Source: Symsagittifera roscoffensis (lineage: Eukaryota > Xenacoelomorpha > Acoela > Convolutidae). Taken from it: a stretch of 64,000 nucleotides of DNA. The DNA lies in contig NC_087064.1 of assembly GCF_963678635.1 (NCBI RefSeq), positions 75,792,213-75,856,212 of the forward strand. Reading direction: 5' to 3'. The notes under the pieces were generated by a model that ran no database searches, had not been told where the DNA came from, and saw nothing but the letters and a program-made list of their open reading frames with translations. The position numbers were made by a program, and so were the translations under genes. Shown piece after piece: positions 45,360 to 57,099 of this stretch (position 1 is the first letter of the stretch; each line of letters starts with the position of its first letter).

Positions 45360-46765
45360 CTGTATTCCAGGGGCAGGGAAACAATTAATGGGGCCCTTCC
45401 AATCAATTATGGACTGCTTCAATTATTTAATTGGAATTTACCAGTCTATCAATTAATTAATTGCAAAAATTGAACTTTTACCGAAATGTGAAAAGTAAAT
45501 GGGCATAAATTAATTTCGAACTTGATTAGATAAAAAACTAAGAGCGTTCCAGTTTTTTCATAGTTTCTCTCCTCCATAAGTTTTTGTTGATCTTTAAGAA
45601 CATTCGGGGCTGCGAGGTTCATTGGCAGTAGAGATTATAGCAGGTTATGAAACAATAGCCCGATGAACTAAAACTAAAAAACCGTTCAGCGAGATAAGAT
45701 GTCGGCAGAATGAAACGAGAATCACAATATTTTTCTTTTGGACTCTATTTCGTCGCTATCCTGAATCTTGATCAACCCACTCTCAAAAAAAGGGCAGTGG
45801 ACAATTTCGTCATCTTGACAAATACTTTGCCATTTCTGGATACAAAGAAATAACACCATCAAAATGTGAGAATTTTAAGAGTTTTTATTGCAATGGGCTT
45901 TAAAGAACTATAACGCCTCGCAAGTGGAACTTCAACCATAGAAAAAGGGTGCATCCCACAGCACAGCCATTCAATCCATCCTCATAGATTTTCAGAAGAA
46001 GCTTCGGTTAGGGTTGATGAAATTGCTGTTGGACGTTCTATAATCTTGTTTGTCCGCTTCCTCCCTAAACAAAAATGCGCGCAATGTTGTAGTTTTCACA
46101 ACTTTTGGTCAGCAGTTTTTAATGTTTCACAATATAAAAAAATGAGAATAAAAAACCAGAATAAAAAAACAACTCACATTCCTGTGTAATCCATTCCTGA
46201 TGTTTCTTCTTTGTGGTTAGCCGAATTCGTCCACCCTGTGCCTCTTTTCTGGGTAATTGATATTCCACATTTACATTTCCATTTTCCTGTTTCACTTTTT
46301 CACTGTTGTTATCCATAAAAATTGATGTAATCAGAGCCTTATTCATAAACATGATCAATCGGGGCAGTACAACAGTGCCGAAGTACAGCAGTGCCCGCAA
46401 AAAAATAAGTTTAACAGCGCGGAAAATGAAAACCTTGTTCAATAGTGCCAAAAATATGGACAAATTGCAACATATTAAGTGCGGCAAACAAAAATTAAAT
46501 GGCGAACCTTTATAATTTTAGGTGACACTTAAAGATTTTGAGCGAAAAAAACTTGCAATGCAAAAATGACTAGAAAAACTAAAAAAAAATTTAAAATAAA
46601 TTTAAAATATTTCAAAAATTTTGGCAAAAAATTGTTGAATTTTTGAAGTTTTTGTTGAAGCTAATAACTCTAAAAAGTTTTACTGGCTTAAAATTAAGAT
46701 CTTAAAGATTTGAGATTTTGAGATCTTAAGTTAGGCAAATTCAGCTGTTGCAAGCCTGCTGTTGC

Positions 46766-47046
46766 ATGCGATAGAGTAGGAATGAGTTGTATCCGCTATC
46801 ATAAAATAAGGAGTTCAACCGAATTGCTGATCTAGTCATCGACAATATAGGTTGTTCGGTAAACATAGCTAATTGAGCACATGTAAAATCGTCTCTAGTG
46901 AGGTGTGATCCATAAAAGTTATGACCAAGAAACATTACTTCTGAGTAGTTATTCGTAATGATAGTCTTATCATAATTTAGTTTCGCACCAAGAGAAGATA
47001 GTATATTTTCAATTGCTAGTTTCGTTGCAGGAGGTCCCGGTACAGC
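46766..47046 (-). pseudogene. Endogenous RNA-virus element: partiti-like RdRp fragment
   Basis: About 90 codons are open on the minus strand with no stop. Reading downwards there is an LNYDKT block, then a FLGH block about 13 residues on, a T-R-D-D-F step and an R-x-NSL-YDSG block. This order resembles motifs D-E and the thumb of partiti-like double-stranded RNA virus polymerases; the family call is by pattern memory only. The fragment is bounded by 11-bp direct repeats cctgctgttgc (46755-46765, 47047-47057). The other array units show the empty site. It lacks the catalytic motifs A-C and a start, so it is a broken fragment, not a functional polymerase. Confidence 0.6.
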
Positions 47047-50000
47047 CCTGCTGTTGCTGTATTCTAGGGGTAGGGAAACAATTAATGGGGCCCTTCCAAT
47101 CAATTATGGACTGCTTCAATTATTTAATTGGAATTGGCCAGTCTATCAATTAATTAATTGAACTTTCACCGAAATGTGAAAAGTAAACGGACATAAATAA
47201 TTTCGAACTTGATTAGATCAAAAAAATAAGAGCGTTCCAGTTTTTTTATAGTTTTTCTACTCCAAAAATTTTTGTTGAGCTTTAAGAACATCCGGGGCTG
47301 CGAGGTTCATTGGCAGTAGAGATTGTAGCAGGTTATGAAACAATACCCCGATGAACTAAAACTAAAAAACCGTTCAGCGAGTGTAGATGTCGGCAGAATG
47401 AAACGAGAATTACAATATTTTCTTTTGGACTTTTTTTAAACTTTTTGAGCAAACTCATTGCAAAATCTTTGCGCTCGACCACTTTTTTGTCAAAAAAGTG
47501 ACTAAAATATTTGCCACAATTTTCTCCAAACGTTCTCCGAGCTGGACAGCGATGTTTCGTCGCTATCCTGAATCTTAATCAACCCACTCTCAAAAACAGG
47601 GGACTGGTCAGTTTCGTCATCTTGACAAATACTTTGCCATTTCTGGATACAAAGAAATAACACCATCAAAATGTGAGTTTTTATTGCAATGGGCTTTAAA
47701 GAACTATAACGCCTCACAAGTGGATCTTCAACCATAGAAAAAGGGTGCATGCCACAGCACACCCATTCAATCCTGATGTTTCTTCTTCGTGGTTAGCCGA
47801 ATTCGTGCACCCTGTGCCTCTTTTCTGGGTAATTGATATTCCACATTTACATTTCCATTTTCCTGTTTCATTGTTGTTATCCATAAAAATTGATGTAATC
47901 AGAGCCTTAATCATAGACATGATCAATCGGGCAGTACAACAGTGCCGAAGTACAGCAGTGCCGGCAAAAAAAATTAGTTCAACAGTGCCGAAAATGAAAA
48001 CTTTGTTCAATAGTGTCAAAAATATGATCAAATTGCAACATATTAAGTGCGGCAAGCAAAAATTAAATGGCGAACCTTTATAATCTTAGGTGACACTTAA
48101 AGATTTTGAGTGAGAAAACTTGCAATTTTTAAAATGACTAGAAAAACTAAGAAAAAAATGTTAAAAAATGTTTTCAAAATTTTCGGCAGAAAATTGTAAA
48201 ATTTTTAAGTTGTTGGCTGAAGCTAAAAAAACTCTTAACTAGCTTTACTTGCTTAAAATTAAGATCTCAAAGACTTAAGATTTTAAGATCTTAAGTTAGG
48301 CAAATTTAGCTGTTGCAAGCCTGCTGTTGCTGTATTCCAGGGGTAGGGAAACAATTAATGGGGCCCTTCCAATCAATTATGGACTGCTTCAATTAATTAA
48401 TTGGAATTGGCCAGTCTATCAATTAATTAATTGCAAATAATTGAATCTTTACCGAAATGTGAACAGTAAAATGGCATAAATTAATTTCGAACTTGATTGG
48501 AACTTATTTTCGAACTCGAGCTTCGGGTAGGGTTGATGAAATTACTGTTGGAAATTCTATAATCTTGTTTGTCCGCTTCCTCCCTAAACAAAATTGCGCG
48601 CAATGTTGTAGTTTTCTCAATTTTTGGTCAGCAGTTTTTAATGTTTCACATTATAAAAAAATTGAGAATAAAAAACCACAATAAAAAAATTAACTCACCT
48701 TCCTGTGTAATCCATTCATGATGTTTCTTCTTTGTGGTTAGCCGAATTCGTCCACTCTGTGCCTCTTTTCTGGGTAATTGATATTCCACATTTACATTTC
48801 TATTTTCCTGTTTCACTTTTTCACTGTTGTTATCCATAAAAATTGATGTAATCAGAGCCTTATTCATAAACATGATCAATCGGGGCAGTACAACAGTGCC
48901 GAAGTGCAGCAGTGCCGGCAAAAAAAATTAGTTCAACAGTGCCGAAAATGAAAACTTTGTTCAATAGTGCCAAAAATATGATCAAATTGCAACATATTAA
49001 GTGCGGCAAGCAAAAATTAAATGGCGAACCTTTATAATCTTAGGTGACACTTAAAGATTTTGAGTGAGAAAACTTGCAATTTTTAAAATGACTAGAAAAA
49101 CTAAAAAAAAATGTTAAAAAATTGTTTTCAAAATTTTCGGCAGAAAATTGTAAAATTTTTAAGTTGTTGGCTGAAGCTAAAAAACTCTTAACTAGCTTTA
49201 CTTGCTTAAAATTAAGATCTCAAAGACTTAAGATTTTAAGATCTTAAGTTAGGCAAATTTAGCTGTTGCAAGCCTGCTGTTGCTGTATTCCAGGGGTAGG
49301 GAAACAATTAATGGGGCCCTTCCAATCAATTATGGACTGCTTCAATTAATTAATTGGAATTGGCCAGTCTATCAATTAATTAATTGCAAATAATTGAATC
49401 TTTACCGAAATGTGAACAGTAAAATGGCATAAATTAATTTCGAACTTGATTGGAACTTATTTTCGAACTCGAGCTTCGGGTAGGGTTGATGAAATTACTG
49501 TTGGAAATTCTATAATCTTGTTTGTCCGCTTCCTCCCTAAACAAAATTGCGCGCAATGTTGTAGTTTTCTCAATTTTTGGTCAGCAGTTTTTAATGTTTC
49601 ACATTATAAAAAAATTGAGAATAAAAAACATAAAAAAATTAACTCACCTTCCTGTGTAATCCATTCGTGATGTTTCTTCTTTGTGGTTAGCCGAATTCGT
49701 CCACTCTGTGCCTCTTTTCTGGGTAATTGATATTCCACATTTACATCTATTTTCCTGTTTCACTTTTTCACTGTTGTTATCCATAAAAATTGATGTAATC
49801 AGAGCCTTATTCATAAACATGATCAATCGGGGCAGTACAACAGTGCCGAAGTACAGCAGTGCCGGCAAAAAAAAATTAATTCAACAGTGCCGAAAATGAA
49901 AACTTTGTTCAATAGTGCCAAAAATATGATCAAATTGCAACATATTAAGTGCGGCAAGCAAAAATTAAATGGCGAACCTTTATAATCTTAGGTGACACTT

Positions 50001-50610
50001 AAAGATTTTGAGTGAGAAAACTTGCAGTTTAAAAATGACTAGAAAAACTAAGAAAAAAAGTGTTAAAATTTTTCTTCAAAATTTTCGGCAGAAAATTGTA
50101 AAATTTTTGAAGTTTTTGGTTGAAGCTAAAAAACTCGAATAACTAGCTTTACTTGCTTAAAATTAAGATCTCAAAGACTTAAGATTTTAAGAACTTAAGT
50201 TAGGCAAATTTAGCTGTTGCAAGCCTGCTGTTGCTGTATTCCAGGGGTAGGGAAACAATTAATGGGGCCCTTCCAATCAATTATGGACTGCTTCAATTAA
50301 TTAATTGGAATTGGCCAGTCTATCAATTAATTAATTGCAAATAAGTGAATTTTTACCGAAATGCGAACAGTAAAAAGGCATAAATTAAGTTCAAACTTGA
50401 TTGGAACTTAATTTCGAACTCGAACTTCGGGTAGGGTTGATGAAATTACTGTTGGAAATTCTATAATCTTGTTTGTCCGCTTCCTCCCTAAACAAAAGTG
50501 CGCGCAATGTTGTAGTTTTCTCAATTTTTGGTCAGCAGTTTAATGTTTCACATTATAAAAAAATTGAGAATAAAAAACCACAGAATAAAAAAATTAACTC
50601 ACCTTCCTGT

Positions 50611-50742
50611 GTAATCCATTCCTGATGTTTCTTCTTTGTGGTTAGCCGAATTCGTCCACTCTGTGCCTCTTTTCTGGGTAATTGATATTCCACATTTACA
50701 TTTCCATTTTCCTGTTTCACTTTTTCACTGTTGTTATCCATA
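50611..50742 (-). CDS. Short minus-strand exon repeated in the hAT array
   Basis: It starts with ATG (MDNNSEKVKQEN...), is Lys/Glu-rich, and ends at a good donor (gtgagt in reverse). Equivalent copies lie near 46180-46310, 47770-47890, 48705-48840 and 49665-49785. Some have frame breaks (47.8 and 49.7 kb), and the 52.1-kb copy inside the complete element is also broken. The charged KKKHQEWI end is not a family I know. Possibly the first exon of the transposon's own minus-strand gene. Confidence 0.35.
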
Positions 50743-52877
50743 AAAGTTGATGTAATCAGAGCCTTATTCATAAACATGATCAATCGGGGCAGTACAACAG
50801 TGCCGAAGTACAACAGTGCCGGCAAAAAAAAATTAGTTTAACAGCGCGGAAAATGAAAACTTTGTTCAATAGTGCCACAAATATGAACAAATTGCAACAT
50901 ATTAAGTGCGGCAAGCAAAAATTAAATGGCGAACCTTTATAATCTTAGGTGACACTTAAAGATTTTGAGTGAGAAAACTTGCAATTTTTAAAATGACTAG
51001 AAAAACTAAGAAAAAAATGTTAAAAAATGTTTTCAAAATTTTCGGCAGAAAATTGTAAAATTTTTAAGTTGTTGGCTGAAGCTAAAAAAACTCTTAACTA
51101 GCTTTACTTGCTTAAAATTAAGATCTCAAAGACTTAAGATTTTAAGATCTTAAGTTAGGCAAATTTAGCTGTTGCAAGCCTGCTGTTGCTGTATTCCAGG
51201 GGTAGGGAAACAATTAATGGGGCCCTTCCAATCAATTATGGACTGCTTCAATTAATTAATTGGAATTGGCCAGTCTATCAATTATTTAATTGCAATTAAT
51301 TGAATTTTGCCGAAATGTGAAAAGTAAACGAACAAAAATTAATTTCGAACTTGATTACATAAAAAAACTAAGAGCGTTCCAGTTTTTGCATAGTTTCTCT
51401 ACTCCAAAAATTTTTGTTGATCTTAAAGAACATCCGGGGCTGCGAGGTTCATTGGCATTAGAGATTGTAGCAGGTTATGAAACAATACCCCGACGAACTA
51501 AAATTTAAAAAACAGTTCAGAGAGATTAGATGTCGGCAGAATGAAACGAGAATCACTATATTTTTCTTTTGGACTTTTTTATTTTTTGAGCAAACTCATT
51601 GCAAAATCTTTGCGCTCGACCACTTTGTCGAAAAAATGACTAAAATGTTTGCCACAATTTTCTCCAAACTTTCTCCGTGCTGGACAGCGATGTTTCGTCG
51701 CTATCCTGAATCTTGATCAACCCACTCTCAAAAACAGGGCAGTGGCGAATTTCGTCATCTTGACAAATACTTTGCCATTTCTGGATAAAAAGAAATAACA
51801 CCGTCAAAATGTGAGACTTTTTTTAAGTCTTTTTTGCAATGGGCTTTAAAGAACTGTAACTATAATCTTCAACCATAGAAAAAGGGTGCATGCCACAGCA
51901 CACCCATTCAATCCATCCATATCGATTTTCAGAAGAAGCTTCGGTTAGGGTTGATGAAATAGCTGTTGGAAATTCTAATCTTGTTTGGCCGCTTCCTCCT
52001 TAAACAAAAATGCGCTCAATGTTTTTTTCACAATTTTTGGTCAGCAGTTTTTAATGTTTCACAACATAAAAAAATTGAGAATTAAAAACCACAGAATAAT
52101 AAAACAACTCACTTTCCTGTGTGTTCTAATCCTAATGTTTCTTTTTTGTGTTTAGCCGAATTCTTTCACCCTGTGCCTCTTTTCTGGGTAATTGATATTC
52201 CGGATTTACATTTCCGTTTTCCTGTTTCATCGTTGTTATCCATAAAAATTCATGTTATCACAGCCTTATTCACAGACATGATCAATCAGGGCAGTACAAC
52301 AGTGCCGGCAAAAAAAAATTAGTTCAACAGTGCCGAAAATGAAAACTTTGTTCAAAAGTGCCAAATTCTGAATAAATTGCAATATATTAAGTGCAGCAAT
52401 CAAAAATTAAACGGCGAACCTTTATTTTCTTAGGTGACACTTGAAGATTTTGAGCGAGAAAACTTGCAATTCAGACGTTTTGGCCCCAAAATAATTGTTC
52501 AATTTGCAGTTGCAGACGTTTTGGCGCCAAAAAAGGAGTGATTTTTTTTGATAATTAGCGTCAGTAATTTCCCGCTCGTCAGAAAAAGCGTTAAAATTAT
52601 TCTGAAATTTTCTCTGCCTTTTTCGGCACTATTGTACTTCGGCACTGTTGAACGCACCCGATCAATCTTGTTCTCTGAAAGAATAATGGCGGTAAATACT
52701 TGTCACTGGAAAGCTAAACACAAATATAGAAGTGGAAAAATAAAAACTGTAAAATATAGTAGACAATCAAATAATGTCAAATTATTTATTACAAAATTAA
52801 GTTCTGTAAAAACTTACCATAAATCAATTTTTCGCAATCTGAAATAAGAAATCATTGATTATCAAAATTAATTTAAC

Positions 52878-53121
52878 TTAGAGGTTGCGCGCCATGTACC
52901 AAGTGTTGAGGATACCCTTCACGGTGTCTTCCGGCTTTGTTCCCTTTTCGAGGAACGTTTCCCGTGCCTCCCTGAAGATCTTCAGGTTGGTTTGGTGCAC
53001 GTTCTTATTGACAGTCAAACTCAGGGCTCGAATTTCATCCGAGTGCTGGAAAAGCATTTCCAATTGAGGGACCCAGGCACACATCAATTGTGTTTTCGAC
53101 AGGTTGCGCTCCCTCAGCACC
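52878..53121 (-). CDS. Unrecognised minus-strand gene in the hAT element, exon D (C-terminus)
   Basis: Acceptor cgttttgttttag in reverse, then a frame to TAA at 52878-52880. It contains LRERNLSKTQLMCAWVPQLE and a long helical region ending GILNTWYMARNL. The phase-2 join with exon C supports a real spliced gene. Not similar to a hAT transposase C-terminus that I can recognise. Confidence 0.5.
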
Positions 53122-53261
53122 CTAAAACAAAACGATATTAACAGGCGGAAAGAATATAAGGAAAACATAAAAGTATTTTTATACATGTAGTATATCCTCG
53201 TATATTTATATTAAAAATTATTATTGGAGACTTTTTTAAAAATATGGACTCAGAAACTCAC

Positions 53262-53497
53262 GCCTCGAAATTTGCTCCTTCCTCTGTGCCGTGAGTCTCC
53301 TTCTGAACAGCCCTTATTAAGGTTGACCAGGAGAGCTTCCTTGAATTTTTAAGAAATCTTCGCAGCAGCGCCATTGCCCACTGCATTTCAGTCAGGGAAA
53401 TGGGGTCAACTGAAGCGCCTGACTGCCTGCTGGATAGCTCTGCTCTGGAGTCGGGCTCGGCCGGCATCAGCTGGATGGCCCTGCTCAACACAAGCAA
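53262..53497 (-). CDS. Unrecognised minus-strand gene in the hAT element, exon C
   Basis: It ends at gtgagttt (reverse) in phase 2 and joins exon D exactly. It encodes MQWAMALLRRFLKNSRKLSW and TLIRAVQKE, amphipathic helices. The 5' part overlaps a 45-bp direct repeat (53480-53560, aatacttttgcttgtgttgagcag type). The start (TTG or the ATG at 53464) is uncertain. Confidence 0.45.
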
Positions 53498-53631
53498 AAG
53501 TATTGGCTCTGCTCAACATAAGCTGGATAGCCCTTTTCAACAAAAGCAAAAGTATTAGAGGTATGTAAAGCATACACACCGGTAGCATCGGGCTCGGTAG
53601 CTGGCTGGATGACTGTAGCTAGAGGAATGTG

Positions 53632-53949
53632 CTAAAGAGTTGTATGGATGGCATCTTCGTTGTCTTTATCTGCCAGTTTATTCGCTGCCATTATCTGCAA
53701 TCTCCAGCAACTACTGGGGGAGAAAGTCCAATAATGGACCTCCTTATTGCCCGCTAGCGGAGTTCTGGGAGTTTTTCCCAAGTTATTCAGCAGAGTCGAC
53801 ATCTTACTGCTCTGTGTGGACATTACCTCACCAGCCTTCGAAGGTTCCTTCGACGTCCAAAGTTGTTCAACTGATACCAAATTCGTAGAGCCCTTTTCTT
53901 TGTTCATATAATCCTCGAGATATTGGCACAACAGCCAGACTTTGTTGTA
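53632..53949 (-). CDS. Unrecognised minus-strand gene in the hAT element, exon B
   Basis: Acceptor gttatgtttag in reverse, then YNKVWLLCQYLEDYMNKEKG and a Ser/Thr/Lys-rich stretch to a stop at 53632. Joined to exon A it makes a continuous frame of about 164 residues. The 3' half may instead be spliced out through an internal donor (ggtgaggtaa). No domain recognised. Confidence 0.45.
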   Translation of the reverse strand, partial: YNKVWLLCQYLEDYMNKEKGSTNLVSVEQLWTSKEPSKAGEVMSTQSSKMSTLLNNLGKTPRTPLAGNKEVHYWTFSPSSCWRLQIMAANKLADKDNEDAIHTTL

Positions 53950-54347
53950 CTAAACATAACATAATATGTAAATCTTTTCCCCCTATTTTATCTTTAATAT
54001 CTAAGATTTCTAGACAACAGGTTTAGAATTATTTAAACCAAGATGTTTTAAAACTCTCCGTTTGATTTACTTTCACTTACTTTATCCATTTTTGATAGAA
54101 CCCAGAATATTACTGGAAGAAAAAAAAATTTCTGGGTGATGGTTCAAAGTAAAATATTTGAACTTACAGTTATATGTCTAAAATGCTAAACTTCTAAACC
54201 TTCAGATACTCGCGAAAATTTCTTCGAGAGTATCTGAAGGTTTAAACATTGAATTATAAATGAAAAACGTTGCCGGAAAAACCGTAAGGATGTATTCCAT
54301 AGAAAAAGGAAAATATAAAGCCTTTCTGAAAAATAAAATCAACTTAC

Positions 54348-54524
54348 AAAGACAGCGAAGACCAAATTGGTCAGGAAGATATTATACGATCCAGGCCCTT
54401 TCAGCTTGATCGTCGTTCCCTCCGGAACCACGTATCTCCTGATGTCACCGTGATCAGCTACAGACACATCGAACGGCGACTGGTGTGGGACGAGGTAGGA
54501 AAGTACTGGTTCCGTGATAGTTAC
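54348..54524 (-). CDS. Unrecognised minus-strand gene in the hAT element, exon A
   Basis: Open for 59 codons and ending at a perfect donor (gtaagttg in reverse). It contains YVVPEGTTIKLKGPGSYNI and LTNLVFAVF and joins in phase 0 to the exon at 53949. Codon use is more GC-rich than the surrounding DNA, like a captured host gene. The upstream boundary is unclear; a stop lies just above 54524. Confidence 0.45.
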
Positions 54525-54863
54525 TCAATTAAGGGGTTTTTAACGTTTAATTTCCTTCACGTATAAAAATAAAAGATTGATTTGTAGATATGGAAAACCA
54601 ATGAAGAAACAGACTCAATAAAGAAACAATGAAGAAGTTAATCAATTAAGCGATTACTGATTCTACTCGGAATATAAACTAATCACGCTGCGCAATTTGC
54701 AACTACAAAACAAAATGGAGCAGCAAGTTTTAAATGGTGGATAATAAATGCAATTAATTGAAACCCCGCAATTAATTCATTCGAATTGGATGGACTCGAC
54801 AATCAATTAGTTGGACACAATTAATTGGGCTCCAATTAATTGTTCCCTAGCCCTGCTGTATTC

Positions 54864-56199
54864 GCTCGAATTGAGGCGAGAAATCAAAATTTTCAAACCG
54901 GTTTTTTCTTGACACGGAAATTTTTTTTGTAGTTCTCCAATGTCGTTTGAATCGCGACTGAAAGGGCTTTCATATAAATTACTCAACTTAGGTTAAAAAT
55001 TTGTCTTAAAAAGAATAAATCAGTCAATTTCTGATTTATTGAATAGAGGCTTTAGTTTAAAGGACACACTTTGGTAATTTAGAATTGAGTCCTATTCAAG
55101 TTAAATAAACAACTTAACCTATTGAACATCTGCTTGTTTTCTTTTGCAGTTACTACTCGTCTCTGCATAATGCATAATAATGGTTTTGCTAAAAAATGTA
55201 TCATTTTTTTGTGTTTTTTTTTGGTGAAAATATGCTTATTGGAAAAGATTCAACGAGTGCAAGTGGTCGAATAAGTTCCTTATATTAGGTTACTTCTTTG
55301 CTCGGTTCTTCAGACACGGTTTTTCGGCCGGTCAAAAACCTCAGTTTAATTCATTGAGGTCAATCTACAACATTCTTCGGTTAGTTTAGGTTATTTTAAG
55401 TAAAATATATTCTTCCAGTGCAATATTTTTGTAGCAACTATGAAATAACTGAAGGTGTGCAGACCATTCTTGTACTCATTAAAATAATTCAATAACTCTA
55501 TACAATCTTCGGTTGGTATTTGTTGCTGTTACTTGTTATGGGGTAACTTAGTTAGCCAATGTTTTGCTTGACTGATGGCAAGGCATAATTTGGAATGACT
55601 AATTGAAAATTCTAGGCTTTCATGCGTAAATTGATGTCAGCATCAAGTTTTCATCAATAATTTTTCAGCAAATTTAAACACCAGTTGTGCGTAAGAATGG
55701 TATCTGACGTTTATGTGGTGCGTCGTTACTGGAGCTACATGTTGAATTGCAATGCATGATTGCAAAGAAAAAACTAGTGTGAAAATGAAAATATTGTAAA
55801 TACGACCAACAGCGCGTTCCAAAGCGTAACCACGCGTTTTTATTCAACCAAAACAGACGTCAAAAAATCAACTTTTAGCAGTATGAATTAATTTGTTACT
55901 AATATCTGATAGCACTGATAACGCTAAATTTGGTGGTATAGTGTTGGCGTGTTTACGTTGTTTTTAGTTAGTGACCAAAATTAAAGCTAGTCTCTGAAAG
56001 AAAATCTATTTTAACAGCATTTGCTGAAAGGAAATCGAAGCTATAGTCCTTCGAGTGCTAAGTAAATCTTCTATCTTCCTTACACATAAAATGAAGAAAC
56101 TGCTACCATAAAAATTTGATCTGAGAGCTTCATTTTAGGAGTTTTTTATTGCTTTCTTTCCCAGCCTTTTATATCTCCTTTTCTTCTTAATTTACGAAA
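54864..56199. other. Spacer upstream of the CRAL-TRIO gene
   Basis: AT-rich DNA with no repeat family or gene that I can identify. The last 100 bases (56100-56199) are pyrimidine-rich, as expected near a 5' UTR or acceptor. Confidence 0.4.
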
Positions 56200-57099
56200 A
56201 TGACCTTGAATGGTCAAACAATCGATGGAGCTATTTTTAACAACGCAGGTCTCTTACTTGATGAGCCCTGGAATTCCTTAGCAATTGAAAAAGTGAACGA
56301 AGAGCCATCGCTAGTTGTTCAAAAATGCTCTACAGTTATTGCCAAGATACAGACAAATCACCCCAAGTTACTTTTCAACCCTGACCTCAACTTCATTCTC
56401 CGTTTTCTTCGTCTGAGAAAGTACGATACAGATAAAGCTTACAAAGAGATAATCAGTCTGTACGAGTTTCAGAAAGTGGAAAAGTTGTGCCATAACTTGC
56501 TTCCTTCAGAGTGCGAACATATTTTTAAACTTCTAGTGGGGGCTGTTATGCCCGGGTATGACAAACAGTTGCGAAAACTACTTATTTTACACATCGGACT
56601 GTGGAATACTGATGAAACGAAACTGTGGGATGCTTTCCGGGCGCTGCTTATTGTTCTGGAAGTCATAGCCAGCGACCCGGTGTCTCAAATCACAGGGCTG
56701 TCAGTTATCGTCGACTTCAAAGATTTCACGCTGAAACATCTTTCCCATGTCAAATTCAGTCTTGCCAGGACAATCGTCAAAGCTATTCAGGAAACAATAC
56801 CGATTAGGGTGAAAGCGTTGTACTTCATTAATGCTTCGTCATTTTTGACATCTTTAATATCGACGATAAAAGTTTTGCTCAGTTCCAAAATCAGGAAAAG
56901 ATTTCACGTGTTGGCAGAGAAGAGAGAGAAAGGAGATAGACCCCTGTCGGAAATCCTGTGTGAAGATTTCGGACCTGAAGTTCTTCCCAGGTCTCTCGGA
57001 GGAGTCGCAGATGTAAATGAAGATCCATACGAAATCACTTGTAACTTAATGCTGCAACAACAAACTTATTTCGAAAACCTGATGCAATATGGATTTTAA
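56200..57099 (+). CDS. CRAL-TRIO domain lipid-transfer protein, intronless
   Basis: A single 299-codon frame from the first ATG to TAA. Residues about 55-100 form the CRAL-TRIO N-terminal helical domain, with LNFILRFLRLRKYDTDKAY; residues about 120-275 form the lipid-binding pocket domain, ending EVLPRSLGG, the usual LP--GG terminus. It resembles alpha-tocopherol transfer, clavesin and retinaldehyde-binding proteins, which carry hydrophobic ligands between membranes. The ligand cannot be told from sequence; I see no obvious phosphoinositide-binding arginine cluster. Lack of introns, unlike its neighbours, may point to a retrocopy or a lineage-expanded single-exon subfamily. No poly-A tail or target duplication is seen. 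Confidence 0.92.
   Translation: MTLNGQTIDGAIFNNAGLLLDEPWNSLAIEKVNEEPSLVVQKCSTVIAKIQTNHPKLLFNPDLNFILRFLRLRKYDTDKAYKEIISLYEFQKVEKLCHNLLPSECEHIFKLLVGAVMPGYDKQLRKLLILHIGLWNTDETKLWDAFRALLIVLEVIASDPVSQITGLSVIVDFKDFTLKHLSHVKFSLARTIVKAIQETIPIRVKALYFINASSFLTSLISTIKVLLSSKIRKRFHVLAEKREKGDRPLSEILCEDFGPEVLPRSLGGVADVNEDPYEITCNLMLQQQTYFENLMQYGF

Larger units (their letters stand above)
45360..51196 (+). repeat. Tandemly amplified left ends of a hAT-type transposon
   Basis: Transposon-end blocks (ctgtattc then caggggtagggaaacaatta) start at 45368, 47065, 48338, 49291, 50242 and 51197. The last three intervals are 953, 951 and 955 bp; the first two are 1697 (including a 281-bp insertion) and 1273 and contain an extra internal block. 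Each unit carries the outside flank gcaagcctgctgttgctgtattc as well as the transposon end. The array is therefore tandem duplication across the insertion boundary, not independent insertions. Confidence 0.9.
51197..54855. mobile_element. hAT-type DNA transposon with 8-bp target duplication
   Basis: The left end caggggtagggaaacaatta and the right end, read in reverse as cagggctagggaacaattaa, are inverted repeats about 100 bases long with many AATTAATT blocks. Both are flanked by the identical 8-mer ctgtattc (51189-51196 and 54856-54863). CAGGG ends plus an 8-bp duplication are the signature of the hAT superfamily. The 3.66-kb size fits. I do not recognise a hAT transposase or its dimerisation domain, so it may be non-autonomous or carry unrelated coding DNA. 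Confidence 0.85.
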
